A stretch of 64,000 nucleotides of DNA from assembly GCA_934593275.1 (NCBI GenBank), contig CAKTQE010000001.1, forward strand, positions 62,001 through 126,000. Direction: 5' to 3'. The notes beneath the pieces are model-generated. The model was not told where the DNA came from and ran no database searches. It saw only the letters and a program-made list of their open reading frames with translations. Shown here piece after piece: positions 9,786-17,309 of this stretch. This DNA is from an uncultured Oscillospiraceae bacterium (lineage in GTDB: Bacteria > Bacillota > Clostridia > Oscillospirales > Oscillospiraceae). The position numbers were made by a program, and so were the translations under genes. Within the stretch, counting starts at the first letter, position 1. Every line of letters begins with the position of its first letter.

Positions 9786-9821
9786 AAAAAAGCCCGGGGC
9801 GTATCCGCTACGTCCCGGTGC
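9786..9821 (-). terminator. Terminator of the transporter/aldolase operon
   Basis: Imperfect GC-rich stem (9792-9821, CCGGGGCGTA against TACGTCCCGG) followed on the minus strand by TTTTTTG, 5 nt after the dehydrogenase stop. Confidence 0.8.
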
Positions 9822-9825
9822 TTAT

Positions 9826-10788
9826 TTATACGCCGTTGACCACGTTTTTGGGGGTGCCGTTCAGGAAGCCGCGGATGCTGTCAACGATGGTGTTCAGCAA
9901 GCGTTGGCGGCTTTCCAGGGGTGCCCAGGCCATGTGGGGGGTGATGATGCAGTTTTTGCAGGAGAGCAGGGGGTTATCCGGCTCGATCGGCTCCTGGCAG
10001 GTTACGTCCATGGCGGCACCACGGAGTTTGCCGGAGGTCAGGGCCTGGGCCAAATCCTGCTCGTTGATCAGTGCGCCCCGGGCGGTGTTTACCAGCAGGG
10101 CACCGTCCCGCATTTTAGAAAGGGTCCGGGCGTTGATGATGCCCTGGGTCTCCGGGAACAGGGGGCAGTGGAGGGACACCACGTCCGACTGGGAAAGCAG
10201 GGTATCCAAATCTACATAGGTGGCGATTTCCCGGCCCTGGGGGCTTTGGCTGCGGTTATAGGCCAGAATATTCATGCCAAAGGCCTTGGCAAGCCTTGCT
10301 ACGGCCATGCCGATGCTGCCAAGACCGATAATGCCCATGGTCTTCCCCGCCAGTTCCACCTGAGGGGTCAGCCAGTAGGTGAAGCAGTCGGCTTTCTGCC
10401 AGCCGCCCTGGTGGACATCCTGATTGTGCAGTCCGATACGGTGGCACAGTTCCAGCAGCAGGGCCATGGTAAACTGGGCCACGGTTTCCGTGCCGTAGGT
10501 GGGGACATTGGTCACGGGAATGCCCCGTTTGGCACAGGCATCAATATCAATGACGTTGTAGCCCGTACCCTGGACACAGATCAGCCGGATGTTGGGGCAG
10601 CTATCCAGAATCTCCTGGGTAATGGGAACTTTGTTCAGCAGCACGATCTCACTGTCACCGATCCGGGCAATGGCCTCCTCCTGGGTGTAGGTCCGCTCAT
10701 AAACCGTTACCTCTCCGAATTCTTCCAGACAGGCATAGGACAGATCCCCGGGGTTCAGGGCGTGGCCGTCCAAAACAACAAGTTTCAT
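9826..10788 (-). CDS. D-2-hydroxyacid dehydrogenase (NAD-dependent)
   Basis: 320 aa, cytosolic oxidoreductase of the D-isomer 2-hydroxyacid dehydrogenase family (glycerate/hydroxypyruvate reductase-like). The Rossmann motif GLGSIG is at 155-160 and the catalytic triad is visible as R237 (NTARG), E266 (QEP) and H285 (TPHMAW). The ATG at 10788 has AAGGAG 7 nt upstream; the frame continues to 10857 but without a ribosome binding site and through a hairpin. It is the last gene of the operon headed by the binding protein at 18956, so it may reduce a 2-keto acid made by the aldolase. The substrate is not deducible. Confidence 0.88.
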   Translation of the reverse strand: MKLVVLDGHALNPGDLSYACLEEFGEVTVYERTYTQEEAIARIGDSEIVLLNKVPITQEILDSCPNIRLICVQGTGYNVIDIDACAKRGIPVTNVPTYGTETVAQFTMALLLELCHRIGLHNQDVHQGGWQKADCFTYWLTPQVELAGKTMGIIGLGSIGMAVARLAKAFGMNILAYNRSQSPQGREIATYVDLDTLLSQSDVVSLHCPLFPETQGIINARTLSKMRDGALLVNTARGALINEQDLAQALTSGKLRGAAMDVTCQEPIEPDNPLLSCKNCIITPHMAWAPLESRQRLLNTIVDSIRGFLNGTPKNVVNGV

Positions 10789-10807
10789 ATGGATACTCCT
10801 TCTCTTA

Positions 10808-10872
10808 GGCAGCACCGCACAATTCGTCAAAAGATCCGCTGATGTCCGCAGACGCAATTGTGCGGTGTTGCC
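10808..10872. repeat. 65-bp near-perfect palindrome between two operon genes
   Basis: The ends GGCAGCACCGCACAATT and AATTGTGCGGTGTTGCC pair over about 20 bp, enclosing about 22 nt with a weaker inner hairpin. No U-run follows on either strand, so it is not an ordinary terminator. It fills nearly the whole gap between the Cys-rich gene and the dehydrogenase, and may be an RNA-processing or stability hairpin or a small palindromic mobile repeat. Confidence 0.75.
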
Positions 10873-10873
10873 T

Positions 10874-11764
10874 TTAATATAAATCCAACATACTATCCAG
10901 GTAAAGGGCCTCCCGGACGTGGAGTTGGTATTGGGGTTTGGTCAGATAGTATAATAAGAATTCCAGCACCATGGCACTGCCCAGGCCCCGGCCCTCCAGC
11001 TTGAAGTTTTCAAAGCCCAGGGGCAGGTACACTTTCTGAATGTCCCGGACGCTGATAAAACCCGGATTTTCCATGGCCCGGGAGAACCGGTAGCCCTCAT
11101 TTCCATGGGGGGCGGTGCAGACATGCTCCTTACAGGGAATGCCCAGATTTTTCCGGCTGACGTTTTCGTAACAGGCTTTCCGCTGGGTGCAACCAAAATC
11201 GCAGCACTCATTGCACAGGAATTCCACCTTGGCCTTTTGGGCCGGGGTCAGGGTTTTCAGGTGCCGGAAATCCTTATTCAGCCGAAAATCCGGCACGACA
11301 TACAAAAACGCCTCCCGGTTCAGCTCCTCCAGAAAATCCTGCCAATGGGTCAGGACTTTGGTGGTGGAGCTGATGCGGCAGAGGTTCGGGTAATGGGTTT
11401 GCAGATATTGCAGCAGCAACTCGGAGTGGAGAATCACGCCGTTACCCTCCCAGCCACTCAGGCAGCGGCACAGAGCGTTGGAAGCAGGGTCATCCAGATG
11501 TTCCGGCTCCAAAAGAGAATTGCTGAAAGTCAGCCGGGCGGAAATGCCCTCCGCCCGGCACAGCTTCAAAGGGCCTTGGAGGTCCTGGGTCTCACAGCCC
11601 ACCCGGCCACCGCCCCACAGGCAGTTTCCCGGCGCACCGTAAAGCGAACCAATGCGGCACCAGTCGTAAAAATATTCCCGGTGTTCCCGGAATAGGGGCA
11701 AAAACAGCCGATACAGCTCGTAAAACTCAAAAAGCCCCGGCAGATGGAAAATGGCCTCTTTCAA
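10874..11764 (-). CDS. Cys-rich protein of unknown function, peptidase-U32-like features
   Basis: 296 aa, no signal peptide. A Cys cluster (C184, C187, C188, C192, C198, C211, C216) lies in the middle, and FKLEGRG (near 254) resembles the KIEGR element of peptidase-U32 proteins. That superfamily includes UbiU/UbiV, which carry a 4Fe-4S cluster in a TIM barrel. I infer an Fe-S TIM-barrel protein but cannot name the family. It lies 3 nt after the YhcH-type gene in the same operon, so it probably acts on or with the imported compound. Confidence 0.55.
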   Translation of the reverse strand: MKEAIFHLPGLFEFYELYRLFLPLFREHREYFYDWCRIGSLYGAPGNCLWGGGRVGCETQDLQGPLKLCRAEGISARLTFSNSLLEPEHLDDPASNALCRCLSGWEGNGVILHSELLLQYLQTHYPNLCRISSTTKVLTHWQDFLEELNREAFLYVVPDFRLNKDFRHLKTLTPAQKAKVEFLCNECCDFGCTQRKACYENVSRKNLGIPCKEHVCTAPHGNEGYRFSRAMENPGFISVRDIQKVYLPLGFENFKLEGRGLGSAMVLEFLLYYLTKPQYQLHVREALYLDSMLDLY

Positions 11765-11767
11765 GGC

Positions 11768-12217
11768 TTACACCTTGAATTTATAGCAGCATTTCCGCAC
11801 ATGGGCAGTATCCCCGTCTGCCACCTTGACCATGTGGATGTCCTCAGGATAGACGATCAGCACGTCCTCCGGGGTCATGGAGAACCAGGTTTCCACAGGG
11901 CCTTGGAAGCCTACAAAGTCTTCCTGTTCTTTCCGAATAGTCTCTGTCAGATGCTCTACATTGGAAACACCGATTTTCTCATGGCCCCCCAGCAGCACAT
12001 GGACATCGCCGTAGGCAATATGCCCTTCCCACAGGGCCTGTTCCTGGGGCATGGTGTCATAGTCAAAGCGGTTGACAAAGGCGTTGTCTCCGTCAATGTC
12101 GTTTCTGCCCATGGAAAGCTGCTCCGGGTCGCTGTGGAGAATGGCCTGGATGGCGGCATCCAGGGACTTGCTCTGGCCCAGATACCGGGCCAGGTTTTTC
12201 TTTTTCGTGTAAATCAT
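11768..12217 (-). CDS. YhcH/YjgK/YiaL family protein (sugar-acid anomerase-like, DUF386)
   Basis: 149 aa, full family length. Likely metal ligands are visible: E64 and H66 (WEGHIAYGDVH), H73, and H128 (PEDIHMV). Family knowledge: E. coli YhcH (NanQ) acts on sialic acid anomers and is encoded with nanATEK; relatives accompany other sugar-acid pathways. The ATG at 12217 was chosen (GGTGG about 10 nt upstream); a TTG directly before it is the only longer option. It lies downstream of the NAL-like aldolase, which fits a sialic-acid-type substrate. Confidence 0.88.
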   Translation of the reverse strand: MIYTKKKNLARYLGQSKSLDAAIQAILHSDPEQLSMGRNDIDGDNAFVNRFDYDTMPQEQALWEGHIAYGDVHVLLGGHEKIGVSNVEHLTETIRKEQEDFVGFQGPVETWFSMTPEDVLIVYPEDIHMVKVADGDTAHVRKCCYKFKV

Positions 12218-12246
12218 CAAAAATCCACCTTTCTATAAACGCAGGG

Positions 12247-12281
12247 ATTGCCGGGACGGTCTTTTGGACTGTCCCGGCAAA
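12247..12281 (-). other. Intercistronic hairpin between the YhcH-type and aldolase genes
   Basis: TTGCCGGGAC..GTCCCGGCAA stem of about 13 bp with a short loop. No U-run follows on the minus strand, so it probably trims or stabilises mRNA ends within the operon rather than ending transcription. Confidence 0.6.
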
Positions 12282-12287
12282 AGGCAA

Positions 12288-13220
12288 TCAGTTGGCACGG
12301 ATGCGGTTACACAGGTCCAGGGAAAGGCCGTCGGCTTCGTCAATGTCCAGAAGCTCCTTGACAAGGCGTTCCTCTTCCTGGGGGGTGAAGTTGGTAAAGG
12401 GACGGCGGGCGTAGCCTGCGGGAATGCCTCCGGCCCGGAGCCAGAGCTTGATACAGGCCATCATGCTGCCGCTGTGAATTCCCGCCATAATGACATGGAC
12501 GGCTTTGCATTGCAATGCGGTAGCAGCAGGAATGTCGGAACGCTTGACCGCCTCCCAAATCCGCAAATACAGGTCCGGAATGCAATTATAAAAGGAACCG
12601 ATGATTCCGTCAACCCCCAAAGCAATATTGGAGGAGCCTAATTCATCACAGCCGCCGTAAATCTGGAACCCGGGCTTGCACTGTTCCCGAATCTGGGCGG
12701 TTTCATACAGGGCTGTGCCGGTGTATTTGACACCCTTGACGTTTTCGATTTGGCTGAGCTTTACAATGGTCTCCACGGACATCATTCCGGCCAGAGGGAT
12801 GTTGTAAACGATCATGGGAAGATCCGTTGCCTGGGCAATGTCCCGATAGTAGCCGATGATCTGCTCCTCGTTAAACCGGAAATAGAAAGGAGGTACGCTG
12901 GAAACACCTGCCGCCCCATGGGCCTGGGCGTGTTCTGCCAGCTCTATGGAGGTTCTTGTGGACATGGCCCCTACATGGACCACCACAGGCACCCGGTCGC
13001 CCACCTCCTCCATAACGATCTCCACCTGGCGTTTCCGCTCCTCCGGGGTCATCAAAAAGGCTTCGCCGGTGGAACCGGTGAGATACAGGCCCCCGATGGG
13101 GTAGCTCAGCAGATGGCGGATAAAGGCCCGGGTGCTGGTTTCGTCCAGATTTTCAGCCTTGTCAAAAACGGAAATGACTGCGGGGATGACTCCTTTAAAA
13201 TCCTGAATATTGCGGCTCAT
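12288..13220 (-). CDS. nanA: N-acetylneuraminate lyase-like aldolase (DapA/NanA family)
   Basis: 310 aa, class I aldolase. It would split N-acetylneuraminate or a related 2-keto-3-deoxy acid into pyruvate and a sugar or aldehyde. GSTGEAF at 49-55 is the sialate-lyase form of the loop (DHDPS has GTTGE), YNIP lies at 139-142 with the catalytic Tyr, and the Schiff-base Lys is K165 (GVKYTG), all at about the E. coli NanA positions. The ATG follows AAAGGAG. It sits 5 nt after the transporter ATPase gene. No nanE or nanK is nearby, so another 2-keto sugar acid remains possible. Confidence 0.8.
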   Translation of the reverse strand: MSRNIQDFKGVIPAVISVFDKAENLDETSTRAFIRHLLSYPIGGLYLTGSTGEAFLMTPEERKRQVEIVMEEVGDRVPVVVHVGAMSTRTSIELAEHAQAHGAAGVSSVPPFYFRFNEEQIIGYYRDIAQATDLPMIVYNIPLAGMMSVETIVKLSQIENVKGVKYTGTALYETAQIREQCKPGFQIYGGCDELGSSNIALGVDGIIGSFYNCIPDLYLRIWEAVKRSDIPAATALQCKAVHVIMAGIHSGSMMACIKLWLRAGGIPAGYARRPFTNFTPQEEERLVKELLDIDEADGLSLDLCNRIRAN

Positions 13221-13225
13221 ATAGG

Positions 13226-14266
13226 TTACTCCTTTTCCTTAGCCAGAAAGTCTGCGTATTGCTCGTGTACCAAATGACAGGCGGCGAAATGGCTCACGCC
13301 GTCAATGATGTATTCTTCCAGAACCGGCCGCTCCTGCTTGCATTTTTCGCAGCACTGGGGACACCGGGGGTGGAAGGTACAACCGCTGGGAGGGTTGGCG
13401 GGGCTGGGAACATCGCCCTGCAGGGGGATGCGCTTTTTCTTGTGGGTCACGTCTGCCACGGGAATGGCACTGAGCAGGGCCTGGGTGTAGGGGTGGAGGG
13501 TGTTTTTAAACAGCTCTTCCGAGGTGGTCAGCTCCACCACCCGGCCTAAGTACATGACCGCAATGCGGTCTGCCAGGTATTCCACCACGGACAAATCGTG
13601 GGTGATGAAAATATAGGTCAGCTTGTATTCGTCTTTCAGCTGGTTCAGAAGCTTCAGCACCTGGGCCTGGATGGAAACGTCCAGAGCGGAAACCGCCTCA
13701 TCGCAGATGATCAGCTCCGGGTTTACCGACAACGCCCGGGCAATGCCAATGCGCTGCCGCTGGCCGCCGGAGAATTCATTGGGATACCGGGCCATATAAT
13801 CCCGGGGCAGGTTGACCGCCTCCAACAGGTCTCCGATTTTTTTAATCCGTTCTTCCTTGCTCTTGACTCCAAACTTGATCAGAGGGTCTTCCAGAGAGCC
13901 GAAAATGGTAAAAGCGGGGTTCAAGGAGGAATAGGGGTCCTGGAAAACGATCTGGATTTTCTGCCGGGCATCGTCCAGCTCTTTCCGGCTCAGCTTCCGC
14001 AGGTCCTTGTAGCCGTCCTCAAACTTATACTCCATGCTGCCCTCGGTAACGGGTACCAGCTGCAAAATGGATTTTCCCAGGGTGGTCTTGCCGCAGCCGG
14101 ACTCTCCCACCAACCCCAGGGTCTCGCCCCGGTAAACGTCCAGGTTGATGTCGTCCACAGCCTTGACATAGCCCACGGTACGCTTCATCAGGCCCTTTTT
14201 AATGGGAAAATAGGTTTTGGCACCGCGAACTTTCAGAAGGACCTCTTTCTTTTGCTCATTTGCCAC
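13226..14266 (-). CDS. Opp/Dpp-type ABC transporter ATP-binding protein (OppF/DppF)
   Basis: 346 aa, second of two ATPases energising the permease pair. Walker A GESGCGKTT is near residue 54, the signature FSGGQRQRIG near 165, Walker B IICDEAVSALD near 185. The C-terminal oligopeptide/dipeptide domain has the Cys cluster CTFHPRCPQCCEKC. The GTG start at 14266 follows GGAGG at 9 nt and overlaps the previous gene by 11 nt. Given the enzymes downstream, the cargo may be a sugar acid rather than a peptide; Haemophilus ducreyi SatABCD is a precedent for sialic acid uptake by this type. Confidence 0.92.
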   Translation of the reverse strand: MANEQKKEVLLKVRGAKTYFPIKKGLMKRTVGYVKAVDDINLDVYRGETLGLVGESGCGKTTLGKSILQLVPVTEGSMEYKFEDGYKDLRKLSRKELDDARQKIQIVFQDPYSSLNPAFTIFGSLEDPLIKFGVKSKEERIKKIGDLLEAVNLPRDYMARYPNEFSGGQRQRIGIARALSVNPELIICDEAVSALDVSIQAQVLKLLNQLKDEYKLTYIFITHDLSVVEYLADRIAVMYLGRVVELTTSEELFKNTLHPYTQALLSAIPVADVTHKKKRIPLQGDVPSPANPPSGCTFHPRCPQCCEKCKQERPVLEEYIIDGVSHFAACHLVHEQYADFLAKEKE

Positions 14267-15290
14267 TTGCCATTACCTCCTTATAGTTAAAGCACCGGGA
14301 ATAATGTCCTTCCTTTACCCACTGCTCAGGAGGCATTTCCGTCTCGCAGCGTTCACAGGCGTAATCGCACCGGGGGCAGAACTGGCAGCCCTTGGGCCGG
14401 TTAAAGGGGTCCGGGGTGGAGCCGCGAATGGGTTCCAGCTGCTGATTTTTGCCCTTGCCCAGAATGGGAATGGAGCGGAGCAGGGCCTTGGTGTAGGGAT
14501 GGGTGGGATTGGTGAAAATATCCTCGGCCTTGCCGTATTCTACGATGTTGCCCATGTACATGACGGCCACTTCATCGGCCATTTCCGCCACCACGCCCAT
14601 ATTGTGGGTGATCATCATAATAGCGGTGCCGTGCTTTTCTTTCAGCTCGTTCATCAGGTCAAAAATCTGCGCACTGATGGTCACGTCCAGAGCGGTGGTG
14701 GGCTCGTCGGCCAGCAGGATTTTGGGCTCACAGGACATGCCCATGGCGATCATGGAACGCTGCCGCATACCGCCGGAGAACTGGTGGGGGTATTCGCCGT
14801 AGCGAATTTCCGGGGCGGGGATGCCCATATCCGCCAGGTCCTCAATGGCTTCCGCCTTATACTGGGCTTTGGTCAGTCCCTTTTTATGCTCCCGGAGCAT
14901 TTCTTCGATCTGGTAACCCACGGTGAACACCGGGTTCAGGGCGGTCATGGGGTCCTGGAAGATGATGGCAATGTCCTGCCCCCGGAGGGCGCGCATTTCC
15001 TTGCCGTTCTTTTCCAGCTGGTCCAGCCGGACCTCACTGCCGTCCTCTTTGTAATAGGTAATGGAGCCGGACTCGATACGGGACAGCTCCGGCAGCAGCC
15101 GCAAAATGGAGTTGGCGGTAACGGACTTGCCGCAGCCGGACTCCCCTACCACGCACAGCGTCCGTCCCCGGCGAATGTCAAAGCTGACACCCCGCAATAC
15201 CTTATTGCAGCGTTGGTTGGTATAGAAATTGACGTGGAGATCCTTCACACGAAGGACCACATCGTCCTGCTTTTTTTCTACAGTTTCCAT
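14256..15290 (-). CDS. Opp/Dpp-type ABC transporter ATP-binding protein (OppD/DppD)
   Basis: 344 aa, first ATPase of the pair. Walker A GESGCGKSV, signature FSGGMRQRSMIA, Walker B ILLADEPTTALD, and the C-terminal Cys cluster CQFCPRCDYACERC typical of OppD/DppD. The ATG at 15290 was chosen because AGAGG lies 8 nt upstream; a GTG at 15299 would leave no ribosome binding site. 12 nt behind the OppC-type gene, in one operon. Confidence 0.92.
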   Translation of the reverse strand: METVEKKQDDVVLRVKDLHVNFYTNQRCNKVLRGVSFDIRRGRTLCVVGESGCGKSVTANSILRLLPELSRIESGSITYYKEDGSEVRLDQLEKNGKEMRALRGQDIAIIFQDPMTALNPVFTVGYQIEEMLREHKKGLTKAQYKAEAIEDLADMGIPAPEIRYGEYPHQFSGGMRQRSMIAMGMSCEPKILLADEPTTALDVTISAQIFDLMNELKEKHGTAIMMITHNMGVVAEMADEVAVMYMGNIVEYGKAEDIFTNPTHPYTKALLRSIPILGKGKNQQLEPIRGSTPDPFNRPKGCQFCPRCDYACERCETEMPPEQWVKEGHYSRCFNYKEVMASGK

Positions 15291-15302
15291 AGGGTTCACC
15301 TC

Positions 15303-16247
15303 TTAACCGATCTGGTTGGGGTCGCTGGCATCCCGCAGACCGTCACCGATGAAGTTGATGGACAGCACGAACAGGATCAGCATAATGGAGCAAGGAAGCC
15401 ACATCCACCAGTACCCCAGCCAGTCAAAGCGAATGGTGCCGGAGTTGGTGATGACGTTGATGATGTTGCCCCAGGTGGCGATCTCCTGGGGAACGCCGTA
15501 ACCCAAGACGGACAGGGAGGCTTCCTGCAAAATGAACATGGCGGTGGACAGAGTGATGTTTACCACAACGGGGCCAAGGGTGTTGGGCAGCAGATGCTTA
15601 AAGGCGATTTTGAGGTCGGAGATGCCAAAGGCCCGCAGGGCTTGCACAAACTCCTCCTCTTTCAGCGACAGCACCTTGCTTCGGGCCATACGGTACATAC
15701 TGGGCCAACCGGTGAGGATGAAAATAACAATGAGGTTTTGCAAGCTCTGGCCAACCAGGGCCACAATGATGATGATGAGAACCATCTGGGGGAACGAAAG
15801 AAAAATATCCGCAATTTTCATCAATATATTGTCCAGCCAACCGCCTTTATAGCCCACAAACAGGCCCAGGGTCACGCCGATGAGGGCTGCGCCCAAGGCA
15901 CTGCCCAGGCCCACCACGATACTGATGCGGCCACCGTAGAGCATCCGGGACCAGATGTCCCGGCCCATCTGGTCGGTGCCGAAGATGTGGGCCAGAGAGG
16001 GAGCTTGCATCTTTTCCCGCAGGGCAAAGGCCGTGGGAGAATACTTGGTAAACAGCGGCGCGCCGAAGCACAGCAGGCAGATGACGAAGAACATGACCAC
16101 GCCCAAAACTGCCAGCTTGTTGGCGGTGAGTTTCCGCAACGCCCGGTTGGTGAGCTTGGTGGAGAGCTTGCCGCTTTCCTCCATGTCCCGGATTTTATCC
16201 ATCTGACGGTCCAAAGCCGTCCGTTTTACTTTATTTGTATTTGTCAT
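15303..16247 (-). CDS. Opp/Dpp-type ABC transporter permease (OppC/DppC)
   Basis: 314 aa. A cytosolic N-terminus and a first helix (about 45-70, in the OppC_N region) are followed by LGTDQMGRD-type sequence (FGTDQMGRDIWSR near 95) that marks DppC/OppC, then five further helices with the coupling EAA-like loop near 205. The start ATG overlaps the stop of the upstream permease (ATGA). It forms the membrane channel with the OppB-type protein. Confidence 0.93.
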   Translation of the reverse strand: MTNTNKVKRTALDRQMDKIRDMEESGKLSTKLTNRALRKLTANKLAVLGVVMFFVICLLCFGAPLFTKYSPTAFALREKMQAPSLAHIFGTDQMGRDIWSRMLYGGRISIVVGLGSALGAALIGVTLGLFVGYKGGWLDNILMKIADIFLSFPQMVLIIIIVALVGQSLQNLIVIFILTGWPSMYRMARSKVLSLKEEEFVQALRAFGISDLKIAFKHLLPNTLGPVVVNITLSTAMFILQEASLSVLGYGVPQEIATWGNIINVITNSGTIRFDWLGYWWMWLPCSIMLILFVLSINFIGDGLRDASDPNQIG

Positions 16248-17194
16248 GACAGTTTCACCCTCGGATCAAGAACGGCTGTCAGAATATCCACAAGCAGGGA
16301 CGACAGCAGCACAAGCAAGACCATAAACAGGCCGACGGACATGATAATGGGGGTATTCTGGGTTTTTACGGCATCGGTGAACCATCTGCCAACGCCGGGC
16401 CACTGGAAAATGTTTTCAATGACGATGGAGCCGCTGATCAGGGTGGGCAGACGGAAGCCGATCAGCACCATGACGGGAGTACAGGCCACCCGGAAGCCAT
16501 GGAGCATATTGACTTTCCACTCCGGCAGGCCCTTGGCACGGGCGGTTTTCATATAGTCCCGGTTCATGGAATCCAGCATACTGGACCGGGCGTAGCGCAT
16601 GACACCGGCGGTCATGGAAATACCGAGAACAAAGGCGGGCAGGAACAGATGGTGCAGCTCACTGGCCAATCCACCGGTACCCCGCTGCCCTACAGGGAAC
16701 CATTTGAGGTTCAGGGCAAAGAGAATAATGCAGAAAATACCAAACAGGAACTGGGGGATAGCAACGCCGATCATGCCCGCAACGGTCAGCACGTTATCGG
16801 CGATTTTTCCCTTTTTCAGGGCGGAGATCACGCCCAGCAGAATGCCCAGCACCGTAGAAATAATCAGAGCAGCCAGAGACAGCTCGATGGTGGCGGGAAG
16901 TTTCTGCATCATCAGCTCGCTGACGGGCATGTTGTTTTGCAGGGAATACCCAAGGTCCCCGGTACATACCCCCTTGAGCCAGTTGAAATAGCGGACGATC
17001 ATGGGGCCGTCCAGGCCCTTGGCCACCCGGAAAGCCTGGATCTGCTCCGGGGTCATTTCGGCCAGCTGATCCATGGGGATCAGGAAATCGATCACGTCAC
17101 CGGGCATCAGTTCCACGCCCAGGTAGATGAGAAACGTGATGATCAGCAGCATGGGAATCATGCCCAGCAGTTTTCTAAGTGTAAAATTCAGCAT
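16244..17194 (-). CDS. Opp/Dpp-type ABC transporter permease (OppB/DppB)
   Basis: 316 aa, six hydrophobic segments. The start MLNFTLRKLLGMIP, the PGD motif near 34, and the GLDGPMIVRYFNWL segment are typical of DppB/OppB. The ATG at 17194 was chosen (GGAAGGGG about 8 nt upstream); the frame extends to 17248 through sequence without a ribosome binding site. It is separated from the binding-protein gene by a strong stem-loop at 17268-17291. Confidence 0.92.
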   Translation of the reverse strand: MLNFTLRKLLGMIPMLLIITFLIYLGVELMPGDVIDFLIPMDQLAEMTPEQIQAFRVAKGLDGPMIVRYFNWLKGVCTGDLGYSLQNNMPVSELMMQKLPATIELSLAALIISTVLGILLGVISALKKGKIADNVLTVAGMIGVAIPQFLFGIFCIILFALNLKWFPVGQRGTGGLASELHHLFLPAFVLGISMTAGVMRYARSSMLDSMNRDYMKTARAKGLPEWKVNMLHGFRVACTPVMVLIGFRLPTLISGSIVIENIFQWPGVGRWFTDAVKTQNTPIIMSVGLFMVLLVLLSSLLVDILTAVLDPRVKLS

Positions 17195-17267
17195 GGAAAA
17201 ACCCCTTCCACTTTCTGTAGACATCCGGAACGGAATCCGATTTTTCATCCCTTTCCGGATAGTGGGC

Positions 17268-17291
17268 GGGGGCTAGCAAAGGCTAGCCCCC
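17268..17291 (-). other. Stem-loop between binding-protein and permease genes
   Basis: Perfect 10-bp stem GGGGGCTAGC/GCTAGCCCCC with an AAAG loop. On the transcribed minus strand it is not followed by a U-run. Such hairpins after solute-binding-protein genes commonly protect the upstream message and raise binding protein over permease; that role is inferred here. Confidence 0.75.
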
Positions 17292-17309
17292 CTAAAAAAC
17301 GTATCGGAA

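Noticed and set aside
9280..9839. Small open frames across intergenic repeats (also near 4136-4885, 21601-22093, 29687-30362, 37481-38544, 43031-43409, 51264-51727, 55188-55586)
   Set aside because: They translate repeat modules that recur in different frames and strands, have no ribosome binding site, and share no stable protein sequence.
14217..16556. Very long plus-strand open frame (779 codons) opposite the transporter genes
   Set aside because: It lies antisense to OppD, OppC and OppB, which have clear family motifs. GC-rich codon use removes stops on the opposite strand; the translation shows no recognisable domain.
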